A stretch of DNA of 52,508 bases from Acidaminococcus sp050873445 (GCF_050873445.1 NZ_JBNMIU010000010.1:1-52508); one strand, 5' to 3'. Numbered from the stretch's first letter, positions 35,499 to 44,221 are shown. Notes: generated by a model not told the origin, from the sequence alone. Program-made: numbers and translations.

Positions 35499-35774
35499 AT
35501 GGCAACGACTATTAGGGTAGTGATCCCGGATGTTGAAGGGCCTTCCATGGCAAAAGCCATTCGCAAAAAGTGCCTGGACTGTTCCGGGGGCTACACCAAT
35601 GAAGTGCGTGATTGTTGGGCAACGAATTGCCCGTTGTTCCCGTATCGGTTCGGGGCCAATCCAAAGGCGGCAATCAGAGCGTTGCAGAAAACCTATACCG
35701 TGGACGTGATCCAGGTAGGGAAGGAAGGGGGACAGCATGGAACGTATCAAGCTGACAGCGGAACAGGCCGATAA
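35499..35774 (+). CDS. small zinc-ribbon-like phage protein
   Basis: 91 residues, ATG 35499 behind GGAAGGGGGTG. Residues about 25-55 contain KKCLDCSGGYTNEVRDCWATNCPLFPYRFG, with four cysteines in the spacing typical of a common small prophage protein of unknown role. Probably binds zinc and, from position near replication genes, may take part in DNA work. The 3' end overlaps the next gene by 38 bp. A repeat of its leader region occurs at 40560-40627. Confidence 0.6.
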   Translation: MATTIRVVIPDVEGPSMAKAIRKKCLDCSGGYTNEVRDCWATNCPLFPYRFGANPKAAIRALQKTYTVDVIQVGKEGGQHGTYQADSGTGR

Positions 35775-35946
35775 ACTGGATTTACTTCTAGCGGCGAACA
35801 CACGGTTCCATGAATTGTTATTGGTATACCGCATTGTGAAAGACGGCGGGTTGTGGCCAGAACAGGAAACGGCCCTGTTGCTCAAAGTATCGGCCGCGGA
35901 ATCGTTGGTAAAGCAACGGAAAGAGGAACTATTCAGTATTGAGTAA
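35737..35946 (+). CDS. small helical protein, element accessory gene
   Basis: 69 residues, ATG 35737 behind GGAAGGGGG, starting inside the previous gene. The sequence is amphipathic helical (TAEQADKLDLLLAANTRF, then ETALLLKVSAAESLVKQRKEEL). I do not recognise it. Confidence 0.6.
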   Translation: MERIKLTAEQADKLDLLLAANTRFHELLLVYRIVKDGGLWPEQETALLLKVSAAESLVKQRKEELFSIE

Positions 35947-35964
35947 AGAAAGGCGGGTATCTCG

Positions 35965-36123
35965 GTGAAAGACGTTTGCAAAGAGATCGTGGAAACGGCC
36001 CTGGAACCGTTCGTGAAGAAAGGCGACATTACCGGGGATGAAATGTTTAAGGCAATGGCCAAAATTGCGGTAGAGTGTTACCGCCGGGGCGTGAAGGACG
36101 GGAAGGCGGCAAAGAATGAATGA
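35965..36123 (+). CDS. small helical protein, element accessory gene
   Basis: 52 residues, GTG 35965 behind AAAGGCGGG. Its 3' end overlaps the next gene by 8 bp and it follows the previous gene by 18 bp, giving a dense phage-like arrangement. The sequence (KEIVETALEPFVKKGDITGDEM, then KIAVECYRRGVKDGKAA) is helical with no recognised family. Confidence 0.6.
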   Translation: MKDVCKEIVETALEPFVKKGDITGDEMFKAMAKIAVECYRRGVKDGKAAKNE

Positions 36124-36424
36124 ACGGGTTCAACTGAACCAGGAACAGAAAAAGAGTGTGGCCAAAGTCTTGAACGCGTGCATTGCTCATGGCGTGGCCT
36201 GTGGAATCTGTTTCATGTGCAAGCGGTACGGATTGAACCGCACTTGTCAGTATGCCGATTATACACAAATGACGGGCGAATACAGTACGAAATTTAGGAC
36301 TGATAATTGTGCCGTATTGGCCTACATGAAACGGGAAGGCTATCCCGGCCCGCTTGAATTTTGCGTGGCAAACGATTTTGACGGACTCGCGGAACACGTG
36401 CTAGGGCTGACAAGTCACAAATAA
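36116..36424 (+). CDS. cysteine-rich small protein, element accessory gene
   Basis: 102 residues, ATG 36116 overlapping the preceding gene. Six Cys residues (in KVLNACIAHGVACGICFMCKRYGLNRTCQY and FRTDNCAVL, EFCVAN) suggest a metal site or redox-sensitive fold in the N-terminal half. I do not recognise it. A terminator-like hairpin follows. Confidence 0.6.
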   Translation: MNERVQLNQEQKKSVAKVLNACIAHGVACGICFMCKRYGLNRTCQYADYTQMTGEYSTKFRTDNCAVLAYMKREGYPGPLEFCVANDFDGLAEHVLGLTSHK

Positions 36425-36429
36425 AAAGA

Positions 36430-36494
36430 AACCGTCATGAATGAGCGACCATTCACAACGGTTATTAGGGTAAAAATTCCGACCGGGGTTTTTG
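36430..36494. terminator. hairpin pair between accessory and replication genes
   Basis: AACCGT (36430-36435) / ACGGTT (36458-36463) with an inner GAATG/CATTC stem; then GGGTAAAAA (about 36468) pairs with TTTTTGCCC with one wobble. No strong T-run follows the first, so it may be partial. Confidence 0.4.
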
Positions 36495-36561
36495 CCCTAG
36501 TTCTTTATTATAACGGATTTAACAGCTTGCAACAACTGGTAACATAAACGAGGTTTTGAAC

Positions 36562-39339
36562 ATGAGATATACTCTTGAAGATATTTTAGCAAAAATGCCA
36601 GGCTCACACAAGCAACACGGGGACGAATGGGAAACAGGTTGCCCGGTGTGCGGTAGTGACCACCATTTGTATTTCAAAGACAACGGCGGCCAGATCCTGG
36701 CAAATTGTCAGCATTGCGGGGCAACGTTGCCCAAAGTATTAGAAGCGGCGGGGATGAAGGGCGGCAATGGATTCACGGCCGGGCGGCACACGGGGCGATT
36801 TGATTTCAACGCTACAAATCAGCACCAGGGCCAGGCGAAACCTAAAAAGGCGGCAAAGCCTAAAGACCATGGCCGTATTATTGAAAATACGCACCGTGCC
36901 CACATCTACAGGAATCCAGATGGAACAGAAGCCTATTGGAAAGATCGTAAAAAATACGAGGATGGGCACAAAGAGTTTTACTTCTTTCATTCGGGAGCCG
37001 ATGGGGAAGAAGTCAAAGGGAAACCAGAGAATTGTAATAACCTGTATCACCTGGATAAACTGGAACAGGCCGCACCAGATACGCCCCTGTATATCGTTGA
37101 AGGGGAAAAGTGCGTGGAAGCGATGGCGGCGGCGGGCTTCCTGGCAACGACTACGAACAGGGGCGCAAAAGCCCCGGGCTTATCGGACACCGACAAACAC
37201 TATATCGAAAAATTCCAGACTAAGATCATGATCCCGGATAACGATGAACCGGGGCGGCGGTACGCGGCGGCCTGGAAGGATTTGGGCGCACGGGTTTTGG
37301 ATCTTTCCACCATTTGGCCAGAGATTCCCGAAAAGGGCGATATTGCCGACTATCTGGCGGCGGGCGGTGATCCAGAGAAGATTAGAAACTATCAGTTCCC
37401 CGAACAACCAGAAGGCCAGGACGTGGAAGGCCAGGAAGAAGAACCAGACGGCCAGGAAGAACAGGAAGGGGCGGATCTGGAACCAGACGGCGGCCAGGGG
37501 GAAGAACTGACAGAGGAATATTTTTCTAGCCTGGAAGTTGATGAACTGTTTAGCCGGGATCTGCTTCTAAAAATTTGTGCAATCAAAGACCCTGTGGAAA
37601 AGGCCAATGTTGAAAGACGTGCCAGGGCCAGGGCCGGGGCGTTCCATTGTGTGAACGACTTCAAAAAGGCTTACAAAGCGGTTACAAATGAACTAGGAAA
37701 GCAGAAGGCGGAACAGATCCGCGAAAACCCGACAGCGGAAAGTCTGACGGCCTTCACGGGTCAACCGCTAGCGTTACGGCGGGGCGAATGGGTGTGCAAT
37801 GATAGAGGGGTAAGGAAAGAAACGGAACTTGCTGACGGGACTCCGAAATGGATAGTGATCTCCCCAATTCCTGTAATGCCTTCAGCCCTGTATGAGAATA
37901 AGGAAGATGGCACAGAAAAAATTGAATTGGCCTATAGTAAGGCCGGGCGTTGGCGTTCCTTCATTGTGCCGCGTTCTGACGTTGCCAACAAAAACAGAAT
38001 CGTGGCACTAGCTGACAAGGGCCTGGAAGTCACGACTACAACGGCCAGTAGCCTGGTGAATTACATTGCCGATATGGTGAACTTGAACCGGGACAAATTG
38101 CCACAAACGGCCAGTATCGGCCACATGGGTTGGACAACGTGGGGCGAGTTTGTCCCCTATGTTGATCCTAAACAGCTTGTACTTGATTGCGGCGACCAAT
38201 ACGCGCCGTTGGTGAAGGCCATTCAGCCCCGGGGAACCCTGGAACAATGGTTAGAGATTGTGCGGCCCCTGCTAGTGAATCCGAACGTAAGAATGATCGT
38301 TGCCGCGAGTCTGGCAAGCGCGCTTGTCGGGCAACTCAATAAATTACCGTTTATATTCCATTTGTGGGGCGGCACAGAAGTAGGCAAGACGGTTGCACTT
38401 GAGGTAGCGGCCAGTGTGTGGGGCAATCCTGGAAACGCCAATTTTGTTGGGTCTCTCAACAGCACCATAAACTACTTGATGGAAAAGATGGCCTTCCTGC
38501 ATAGTATCCCGGTATTCGGTGATGAATTACAGACCATTAAAGAAATAGGCGGCAATTATGATAGGCTGATTTACACGGTAACAGAAAAGAAAAGCCGGGG
38601 GCGGCTCAAGTCTGACGCCAACATGAAAAAACTGCTTTCATGGAACAATTGTCTTATTACAAATGGGGAAGATCCCATTACACAGGATAACAGCGGCGGC
38701 GGGGCCGTGAACCGTGTCATTGAAGTGGAATGTAAAGAATCTCTTTTTGCTGACCCGCAAAAGGTAGTGAATGAGATTTCAGAGTGCTACGGCGTATTAG
38801 GCCCGGCCTTCACGGAATGGGCTATATATAGCAAGCATGATAACGAGGTTATCTATAAACAGTATGTGAAAGACCTGGCGGCGGTGAACGCTACAGGGAA
38901 ACAAGCCGGGGCGGCGGCCCTTATGCTGACGGCCTACAGTTTGTTTCAATCGAAAGTACAGGGCGTTCCGGGGCTGACTGTCGAGGACGTGAAAGCGGGT
39001 ATCAAGACAGTGCAGGAAGTGGACGTTGCAGAGCGTGCCTATAATTACGTAGTGGAACAGATTGAACTGAACCGTTTGAAGTTTTATGGCCGTGGTAATG
39101 AGCCTAGAAACGGGGAAGTTTGGGGAAAATTAGAAATTGATCGAGCAATCATCCTTACCGCCGCATTGAAGAAGATCCTTGCAGAAAAAGGCTATTCATT
39201 GAAGGCGGTACGCGGCAAATGGTTGGAAAAGGGGCGTTTGCAACGCGGCCCCGCTGACCGTTGGGCCTGGACTCATTATTTTGGCGAATACGACAGCGGG
39301 AACGCCTACGAATTATCGTTGCCCAAACCTGTAGAATAA
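36562..39339 (+). CDS. Toprim-DUF927 primase/helicase
   Basis: 925 residues, ATG 36562 behind GAGG (36550-36553). A CHC2-like zinc finger (CPVCGSDHHLYFKDNG.. NCQHCG) is at about 25-55. A Toprim domain follows at about 175-270 (PLYIVEGEKCVEAM, then MIPDNDEPGRRYAAAWKDLG and DIADYLAAGGD). A linker of about 50 residues is almost all Glu, Gln, Gly and Asp (QDVEGQEEEPDGQEEQEG, about 285-320). From about 500 it is a DUF927 helicase with P-loop WGGTEVGKT, Walker B FGDELQ and a conserved NGEDPITQDNSGGGAVNRVIEVE near 710. It should prime and unwind the element's own origin, which probably lies in the repeats just downstream. Confidence 0.9.
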   Translation: MRYTLEDILAKMPGSHKQHGDEWETGCPVCGSDHHLYFKDNGGQILANCQHCGATLPKVLEAAGMKGGNGFTAGRHTGRFDFNATNQHQGQAKPKKAAKPKDHGRIIENTHRAHIYRNPDGTEAYWKDRKKYEDGHKEFYFFHSGADGEEVKGKPENCNNLYHLDKLEQAAPDTPLYIVEGEKCVEAMAAAGFLATTTNRGAKAPGLSDTDKHYIEKFQTKIMIPDNDEPGRRYAAAWKDLGARVLDLSTIWPEIPEKGDIADYLAAGGDPEKIRNYQFPEQPEGQDVEGQEEEPDGQEEQEGADLEPDGGQGEELTEEYFSSLEVDELFSRDLLLKICAIKDPVEKANVERRARARAGAFHCVNDFKKAYKAVTNELGKQKAEQIRENPTAESLTAFTGQPLALRRGEWVCNDRGVRKETELADGTPKWIVISPIPVMPSALYENKEDGTEKIELAYSKAGRWRSFIVPRSDVANKNRIVALADKGLEVTTTTASSLVNYIADMVNLNRDKLPQTASIGHMGWTTWGEFVPYVDPKQLVLDCGDQYAPLVKAIQPRGTLEQWLEIVRPLLVNPNVRMIVAASLASALVGQLNKLPFIFHLWGGTEVGKTVALEVAASVWGNPGNANFVGSLNSTINYLMEKMAFLHSIPVFGDELQTIKEIGGNYDRLIYTVTEKKSRGRLKSDANMKKLLSWNNCLITNGEDPITQDNSGGGAVNRVIEVECKESLFADPQKVVNEISECYGVLGPAFTEWAIYSKHDNEVIYKQYVKDLAAVNATGKQAGAAALMLTAYSLFQSKVQGVPGLTVEDVKAGIKTVQEVDVAERAYNYVVEQIELNRLKFYGRGNEPRNGEVWGKLEIDRAIILTAALKKILAEKGYSLKAVRGKWLEKGRLQRGPADRWAWTHYFGEYDSGNAYELSLPKPVE

Positions 39340-39363
39340 AGACCGTAGAGCGAAACAGCCAAA

Positions 39364-39674
39364 ATGTAAACAATGTAAACAAATTGTAGAGAAACGGACA
39401 GACCCGAAACCCGCATGGAAACTAGGCTTTTGGACGTTTCTTTACAATGTTTACAATATTTACAATAAATAATATATAGATATAGAGAAAAATTATTTTG
39501 TGTGATTGCCGTACCGTTTTACGCTATTCACATTTTTCTTTATTTCTATAGGCGTATATCCACAAAAAAAGTGTAAATAATGTAAAGAAAAGCCATAGAG
39601 CAAGGCGGGGCGCGGGTTTTCATCTCTACACTTTGTCTACATTCGGCCGAAATATTTACAGTAAAATGTAGAGA
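39364..39674. repeat. iteron-like repeats, candidate replication origin
   Basis: An AT-rich 440-bp gene-free stretch directly after the primase gene. ATGTAAACA occurs in tandem at 39364-39389; three tandem TTTACAATR units lie in inverted orientation at 39441-39466; GTGTAAATAATGTAAAG follows at 39571-39587 and ATTTACAGTAAAATGTAG near 39653-39672. All are variants of TGTAAAYATTGTAAA. Confidence 0.65.
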
Positions 39675-39783
39675 ATTTGTTTTTGCAACGATGAACGGGG
39701 GGTATGGCTCAGAAAATCCAGGGCGAAAAACGACATTCGCAAATGGGTTTTGTTCTTTTTTGAATGAAAGGAGAAATATTACA

Positions 39784-39972
39784 ATGATTTATACTGACAT
39801 TGAGAAGGAAAACGGCGGGTTTATTGATTCAGATGATTTCTTTGATCGTGCCGACCCGGATACCCTGGAAGATACCATTATGGAAATGCCAGAAGGATCA
39901 ACTTTCCAGGATCTTTATGATGAATACGAGGACAGAACGGGCGGCGACTTCCTGGAACGGGACGAATGGTAA
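39784..39972 (+). CDS. very acidic small protein, possible DNA mimic
   Basis: 62 residues, ATG 39784 behind AAAGGAG; longer upstream frames have no ribosome site. It holds 22 Asp/Glu and only 4 Lys/Arg, net charge about -18, with DIEKENGGFIDSDDFFDRAD and FQDLYDEYEDRTGGDFLERD showing the clustering of acids. Phage DNA-mimic proteins (anti-restriction, anti-CRISPR and similar inhibitors) have this character, but so do some other small proteins. No homologue is recognised by eye. It is a single gene between iterons and the sigma-like regulator. Confidence 0.65.
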   Translation: MIYTDIEKENGGFIDSDDFFDRADPDTLEDTIMEMPEGSTFQDLYDEYEDRTGGDFLERDEW

Positions 39973-40038
39973 CAGTAAGTGAATAGGGGCGGGGTGATCC
40001 CGTCCCTTTTTATTCGGCAACGATGAAGGGAGTACCCA

Positions 40039-40506
40039 ATGGACGCAATAAGTAAAACGGTATTGTGGTTGAAGCATTATAGAGCCTGGAAAGCGTTTGC
40101 ACAGCATACCGGCGACAGGATCCGGGAACTTATGCAGGAATTGAACCTTTCGCCGGCCCCGGGGGCTGTTCGCTATGATAGATTGCCAGGCGGCGGCCAG
40201 GGCGACAGCATGGAAGAAAAACACCTTGAACGACAGCAGGAATTGCGGGAAATGATTGAGGACTTGAAAAGCCGTTCCCGGATGGCCAGGAATAGCACCA
40301 CACTAATAGAACTTGCTATTTCGTCCCTGTCCCCTGCTGACAAAGATCTGATTACCTACAGGGCTATGGATGGTATGACATGGACGGCAACGGCCATTCG
40401 GTGCGGATATAGTGAAAGCTATTGCCGCCGGCGGTGCAAGATCATCACTAAGGAACTGGCCTTTATTCTGTTCGGAACAATGGACGAACAAAAGGAAAAA
40501 CCCTAA
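40039..40506 (+). CDS. RinA/sigma-70-like late transcription regulator
   Basis: 155 residues, ATG 40039 behind GAAGGGAG. The N-terminal half is helical (DAISKTVLWLKHYRAWKAFAQ and a coiled segment around 60-85). Residues about 100-150 resemble the sigma region-4/RinA type helix-turn-helix (LSPADKDLITYRAMDGMTW, then AIRCGYSESYCRRRCKIITKELAFIL). Such proteins activate packaging genes in phages and satellites; in phages terS follows directly. Here no terminase follows, which suggests that the target lies in the helper phage or in the GC-rich stretch downstream. Confidence 0.65.
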   Translation: MDAISKTVLWLKHYRAWKAFAQHTGDRIRELMQELNLSPAPGAVRYDRLPGGGQGDSMEEKHLERQQELREMIEDLKSRSRMARNSTTLIELAISSLSPADKDLITYRAMDGMTWTATAIRCGYSESYCRRRCKIITKELAFILFGTMDEQKEKP

Positions 40507-40629
40507 AAAGCGGCGTTTTGAGCGGCGAAAAATCCCGGGGGTATATAACTATACCTGTGGGCCATTTCATTTCCTGTGAACGCACCAGGAAGCCCGCAAC
40601 GGAACACAGAGGGGATTTTGGAAGGGGAT

Positions 40630-40769
40630 GGAACCTAGGAAAACCTAGGATTCAAACACTTGAACTTCGAATGAACTTCGATTGAAGCCCGGATGAAGTT
40701 AGGAAAATCCCAGAAAATCCCATTTTTGAATCTGCTAAAATTTACCTGGAACCTAACAAAACCTAACAT
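40630..40769 (+). repeat. pair of 22-bp CCTA repeats
   Basis: 40630-40651 and 40748-40769 match at 18 of 22 positions in the same orientation. In each unit the motif CCTANN occurs twice separated by AAAA. TTCGAATGAACTTCG near 40667 adds a second direct repeat (GAACTTCGA twice). Confidence 0.6.
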
Positions 40770-41294
40770 AAAAACGAACGATAGCAAGGCCCCCGGTATC
40801 CCATGCCCGATTATGGAAATGATACGCCGGGGGCGGGCCTTTCCAACACACACGGGGCACCCGGCTAGGGGGTGTAGTATGCGGCCAAAGACCTGCCCCA
40901 GGCTGCTATATTGCCGCGGCTGCCGTCCATTACCCGCCCCCCAGGTGGCAAGGAACCCGGCTAGGAAACAGACCCGTGCAGGCCTATTTCATGAGAAAAT
41001 GGTGGAACCTGGAAGGGGTGTTCGCCCTGTTCACCCCCTGGCCCAGAAGGTACTGGGCGAACCTGGGAAAAGTTGGTGGTCACGCGCACCGCGCCGCCTC
41101 TTGTGTGGGAATTTCCAGAAAACCAGTATTCTATACCCGCCCCCCGGGGTGCGATTTTGGCCGGCGACAGTAAGACCCCGTGCGCCCTCTTGTGTGTGAT
41201 CCAGGCGACTTTACAGGCCGGGTAGTTATAACAGCTATCGTTGCAACGAAAACAGGCCGCAAGATTTCCGTTTCATGCCCCATGATGGGTATGA

Positions 41295-41380
41295 TATAAT
41301 GATTCCCATACCACGGCCGGCCCCGGGGCCAGTATCCAGGTAAAAAGAAAGGCCCCTGGAAGTGATCCAGGAACCTTTCT
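41295..41380 (+). ncRNA. possible small RNA near attR
   Basis: An extended -10 (TGATATAAT, 41295-41300 for TATAAT) is followed about 45 bases later by a hairpin of AGAAAGG and CCTGG arms (41346-41359 / 41367-41380) with a GGCCGGCCCCGGGGCC stretch between. It would give a transcript of about 75-80 nt. The hairpin lacks a good U-tract, so this is weak. Confidence 0.2.
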
Positions 41381-41416
41381 AAATGCAGGGACACAATGAA
41401 AGAAATTTAATGGTGG

Positions 41417-41437
41417 TTGCGCACTTTTTGCGCACTT
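41417..41437 (+). repeat. arm-type integrase sites at attR
   Basis: Two tandem TTGCGCACTTTT-like sites (41417-41429 and 41426-41437), same orientation as those at attL, 41-78 bp from the attR core. Confidence 0.7.
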
Positions 41438-41477
41438 ATCTATGATTAAAGGCGAAACCGGCGTAAATACGGGGTTT

Positions 41478-41495
41478 TCCCCCTATGCTCCACCA
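41478..41495 (+). repeat. attR core
   Basis: Exact copy of the last 18 bases of tRNA-Ala(CGC) (TCCCCCTATGCTCCACCA), closing the element. Confidence 0.92.
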
Positions 41496-41504
41496 ATGAA
41501 AATC

Positions 41505-41543
41505 AAGCATTCATGCGGTGTTTGGCCGTATGGATGCTTTTTT
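41505..41543 (+). terminator. native tRNA-Ala terminator, displaced by the island
   Basis: A 14-bp stem with two wobble pairs (41505-41518 / 41526-41539) and six T (41538-41543), 10 bp beyond attR. It must have stood directly after the tRNA before integration. Confidence 0.75.
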
Positions 41544-41595
41544 GTGTGCAGAAAATCTTGTGAAGGCTATCTAATAGTCAATCCATTGAAATGAA

Positions 41596-41642
41596 AAGAA
41601 GGTCCGAAGTCTTGAACCATAAACTTCGAACCTTCTTTTTTT
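41596..41642 (+). terminator. rho-independent terminator
   Basis: A 14-bp stem with one mismatch (41596-41609 / 41624-41637) and seven T. It has no gene upstream except the tRNA, so it may be a second stop or end an unrecognised RNA. Confidence 0.65.
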
Positions 41643-41838
41643 ATGCAATACGACAGACTATTCCTCGTAGAGAAAACTACACGATAGAATGAATGATGGA
41701 GAAAGAAATAAACGTTTTATCTGGTTCCAAACCATCTGGAGTCCAGATGCAGAAATAAAAAAATAACAGACCCTAACAAGTCTGTTATGATATAATTCTA
41801 ATGCTGTCCAGGCGGTAAATCTTAGCCCCAGGAATGGG

Positions 41839-41916
41839 GTGAAGCCCTATGACAAAATACGATTTTTTACCTTTTTGGTGATTATCCTCGTAATTATTGT
41901 CGCAATCCGGGCATAA
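41839..41916 (+). CDS. candidate type I toxin, 25-residue membrane peptide
   Basis: GTG 41839 behind GGAATGGG. The peptide is a short basic-aromatic N-terminus followed by one transmembrane stretch (FFTFLVIILVIIVAIRA) and a stop at 41916. An extended -10 (TATAAT 41791-41796) lies upstream, and a strong terminator begins at its stop codon. An alternative ATG frame at 41849 stops after ten codons. Size, hydrophobicity and the RNA hairpin are those of type I toxins of the holin-like or TxpA type, but no homologue was searched. Confidence 0.55.
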   Translation: MKPYDKIRFFTFLVIILVIIVAIRA

Positions 41917-41958
41917 GAAAACCCGCCGTCACTTCGCACCGATAGGCGGGTTTTCTTA
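41914..41958. terminator. long bidirectional hairpin after the toxin ORF
   Basis: A perfect 14-bp stem TAAGAAAACCCGCC (41914-41927) / GGCGGGTTTTCTTA (41945-41958) with a 17-nt loop, containing U-tracts on both strands and overlapping the toxin stop. Confidence 0.85.
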
Positions 41959-42132
41959 AACCAATATCCAGCGGGGCTGACCAAATGGACAGCACCATTT
42001 TTTATATTATACTATTTTTCATAATGGAATGAAAGATAGATTCTCAATTATCATCCAAGCCGAAATCTGGCAGACGGCAAAATTTGGCGATAATGTCTAA
42101 AAACTAACGAAAGGTTTTTTGGTTATTAAAAC

Positions 42133-42255
42133 ATGACCAGTTTCATTAATGAGATACTTCCAGCTGCAAAGGTTATGAACTTAACTGAAAGCGACCATAT
42201 AACAGAACGAATGAAGATGTATCAGAAGTTGGTCGATGCAGAAATGAAATCGTGA
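42133..42255 (+). CDS. small ORF of 40 residues, function unknown
   Basis: ATG 42133 to TGA 42255. The sequence (MTSFINEILPAAKVMNLTES, then RMKMYQKLVDAEMK) is helical and its codon use is AT-rich. The ribosome site is weak (AAAGG at about 42115, too far). It may be a real small protein or the remnant of a gene; the downstream metallophosphoesterase starts 28 bp later. Confidence 0.3.
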   Translation: MTSFINEILPAAKVMNLTESDHITERMKMYQKLVDAEMKS

Positions 42256-42282
42256 TCAATTCTATTTGTGAGGGACCTTGTT

Positions 42283-43329
42283 ATGATTTATCTCACAGGC
42301 GACATCCATGGCCCCATGGATTTTGACCGGATCCGGCCGGAGAATCTGATCCGCCAGGGCATGGATTGTCAGCCGGATGATATACTGATTGTCTGTGGAG
42401 ATTTTGGAATCCCCTGGACGGATCCAGATCAGGGGTCAGACCGGGAAATGTTGGAAGAAATCGCCCGCTGGCCCTATATGGTGGCTTTTGTGGATGGAAA
42501 CCATGAGAATTTTACCCGGCTCAATGCGTATCCGGTAGTAGAGTGGAAAGGCGGAAAGGCCCATCAGCTGCTGCCCAATCTATTCCACCTGATGCGTGGA
42601 GAGTTGTTTACTCTGGAAAATCACACTTTCTTTATCATGGGCGGAGCCATGAGCACGGACCAGTGGTCACGGCAAGAAGGAATCTCCTGGTGGCCGGAAG
42701 AGATCCCCTCAGAAACAGAATGGAAGCATGCCTGGGATACGCTGGACAGATTCAGGTGGAAGGTGGATTATGTAGTGACCCATACAGCCCCTGCCTGCTG
42801 GAAAACCGAAGAAGGTATGCAGATAATACCTTCTCTGGAAGATCAATGCCCGGTGGCCCGGAAACTTGAAGAAATGGAAAGCCGGCTGACGTATCGCCGA
42901 TGGTTCTTTGGCCATCTCCATGAAGAACGGATTACCCAGGAAGGAAAGGCCGTCTGGCTGTATGAGAAGGTCGTAGATATAACGGGAAATACCAAGTTTC
43001 AAGGCAAGCTTTGGCAAAAGTTCCTGACAAGCTCTTACGACTATCCCATGATCTGTCGGCGGGAACCTGGGAGAAAAGACATGAAACAATCGCTGCTGGC
43101 CAGATTCCCGGATTTTCCGGAAGAAAGCGAAACAGCAGCAGACAGATTTGCTCCTGGTATTGCAGGGAGCAAGACCTTGATCCAGCTGATTTTAAAGACG
43201 ATGGGATATGGGAAAGCACTGCCAAGTCCGGCATCTCCCGAAAAGTTGAAAAAGCAACTAGATGCTGGTGAAGAACTCTGGATGGTGACGGTGCAGCACG
43301 GAGTTTTCTGGCGTGAACAAAAGCTCTAA
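42283..43329 (+). CDS. calcineurin-like metallophosphoesterase with C-terminal extension
   Basis: 348 residues, ATG 42283 behind GTGAGGG. Metal-binding motifs follow in order: GDIHGPM near 5, CGDFGIPW near 42, DGNHENF near 75, HTAPACW near 168 and FGHLHEE near 210. The catalytic domain ends near 240. The last 100 residues (from about 250) contain a helical segment MKQSLLARFPDFPEES and a KTLIQLILKTMGYG piece that I cannot assign. Substrate unknown. It stands alone just beyond the island and TA locus. Confidence 0.8.
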   Translation: MIYLTGDIHGPMDFDRIRPENLIRQGMDCQPDDILIVCGDFGIPWTDPDQGSDREMLEEIARWPYMVAFVDGNHENFTRLNAYPVVEWKGGKAHQLLPNLFHLMRGELFTLENHTFFIMGGAMSTDQWSRQEGISWWPEEIPSETEWKHAWDTLDRFRWKVDYVVTHTAPACWKTEEGMQIIPSLEDQCPVARKLEEMESRLTYRRWFFGHLHEERITQEGKAVWLYEKVVDITGNTKFQGKLWQKFLTSSYDYPMICRREPGRKDMKQSLLARFPDFPEESETAADRFAPGIAGSKTLIQLILKTMGYGKALPSPASPEKLKKQLDAGEELWMVTVQHGVFWREQKL

Positions 43330-43389
43330 CAGAAGCCAGGTGAGCCCATTATTGCGAACTGACGGTGGGCTTTCTTATGCTTTTTCCCA

Positions 43390-43509
43390 GACTACAGCCT
43401 GGGAAAAGCCCGGGCCCAGCTGGAAGCAGAAGGGAAGAAGGATTACACCATCAACGTGGTACCTCACTGCGGGGACGTGATCGCAAAAGAACCGGCTGTC
43501 AGCTGCTGA
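43390..43509 (+). pseudogene. short coding remnant
   Basis: A 39-codon open stretch ends in TGA at 43509 and reads DYSLGKARAQLEAEGKKDYT followed by INVVPHCGDVIAKEP. It has no start codon, no ribosome site and is preceded by a hairpin, so it is probably the 3' end of a deleted gene. I do not recognise the parent family. Confidence 0.3.
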
Positions 43510-43526
43510 ATACGAAAGGGCGCGGG

Positions 43527-44072
43527 TCAAACCCTCTCCCTTTCATATTCTTTTCCATCCAGGCCTTTCCACACGGCTTCCGTCTTTTCCAGCATCATAT
43601 ATCCCCGGGCACTGCCCTGCTTGGGCAGGGAAATAGACCCAGGGTTCCAGTACCGGTTATCCTTTCCCCAGGTTTCCCGGGCGGGGATGTGGGTGTGCCC
43701 GTGGAGCAGGATATCTCCGGGCTGAAGCAAGGGCGGATGCTGGATGTTGTAGTGGTGGCCGTGGGTGGCGAAAATCAGATGCCCGTTCCATTCCAGCAGG
43801 GCATATTCTGCCAGAACGGGGAATTCCAGCACCATCTGGTCCACTTCGGCTTCGCAGTTGCCCCGGACGCAGAAAATCCGGTCTTTGACGCTGTTCAGCA
43901 GTCGGATTACCTCCTTGGGAGCGTAGCCTTCAGGCAGGTCGTTGCGGGGGCCGTGGTACAGCAAATCCCCCAGCAAAAGCAGACGGTCGGCCTCCTCTGC
44001 CTGGAACCGTTCCAGCAGCTGACGGGTAAACAGGGCGGACCCATGGATATCAGAAGCAACAAGCCATTTCAT
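43527..44072 (-). CDS. yfcE: YfcE-type phosphodiesterase
   Basis: 181 residues, ATG at 44072 with AAAGGA nine bases upstream. Metallophosphoesterase motifs: SDIHGS near 7, GDLLYHGPRNDLPEGY near 37, VRGNCEAEVD near 73, THGHHYN near 104 and LHGHTHIPA near 123. This is the small YfcE/MJ0936 class that hydrolyses phosphodiesters in vitro. It is divergent from the ABC-F gene. Confidence 0.9.
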   Translation of the reverse strand: MKWLVASDIHGSALFTRQLLERFQAEEADRLLLLGDLLYHGPRNDLPEGYAPKEVIRLLNSVKDRIFCVRGNCEAEVDQMVLEFPVLAEYALLEWNGHLIFATHGHHYNIQHPPLLQPGDILLHGHTHIPARETWGKDNRYWNPGSISLPKQGSARGYMMLEKTEAVWKGLDGKEYERERV

Positions 44073-44221
44073 GTACATCAGTCCTTTCGTAGCTCCATTA
44101 TAGCAAAAAAGGAGCTGTTGCCAACACCCTTCGATTGTTGCGCCGCTGGGGCTTTCCATGCTATACTGAACCAATTGTGATCAGGGGCGGGTGCCCCGAT
44201 TCTGGAAAAAAGGAGAAATGC

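Larger units (their letters stand above)
40507..41477. other. gene-poor, hairpin-rich stretch before attR
   Basis: About 970 bp with no convincing gene: the frames present are out of phase with any ribosome site and low in codon bias. Repeated pieces occur (two 22-bp units at 40630-40651 and 40748-40769; CCGGCTAGG twice; ACCCGCCCCC twice). A strong hairpin spans about 40787-40838, and others follow. The composition switches from AT-rich at 40660-40760 to more than 60 per cent GC from 40790. Candidate roles are cos/pac packaging site, RNA gene or debris. Confidence 0.5.
32535..41495. mobile_element. PICI-like/phage-satellite island of about 9 kb
   Basis: The element lies between the exact 18-bp repeats at 32517-32534 (in tRNA-Ala) and 41478-41495, with a tyrosine integrase reading outward next to attL. 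Its order is int and repressor on the minus strand, a Cro-like gene and about nine small or medium genes on the plus strand, a DUF927 primase-helicase with iteron-like repeats, and a RinA/sigma-like regulator before attR. No capsid, portal, terminase, tail, lysis, relaxase or conjugation genes are present. This matches phage-inducible chromosomal islands or a defective replicative prophage. A plasmid-like integrative element is the main alternative. Confidence 0.8.
41757..41998 (-). ncRNA. candidate antisense antitoxin RNA
   Basis: On the minus strand a TATAAT sits at 42006-42011 with a poor TTTCAT -35 (42029-42034). The transcript would start near 41998 and can end at a stem (41764-41787, TAACAGAC/GTCTGTTA) followed on this strand by seven T. 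It would be fully complementary to the small toxin ORF; the stem at 41914-41958 could stop part of it earlier. Confidence 0.4.
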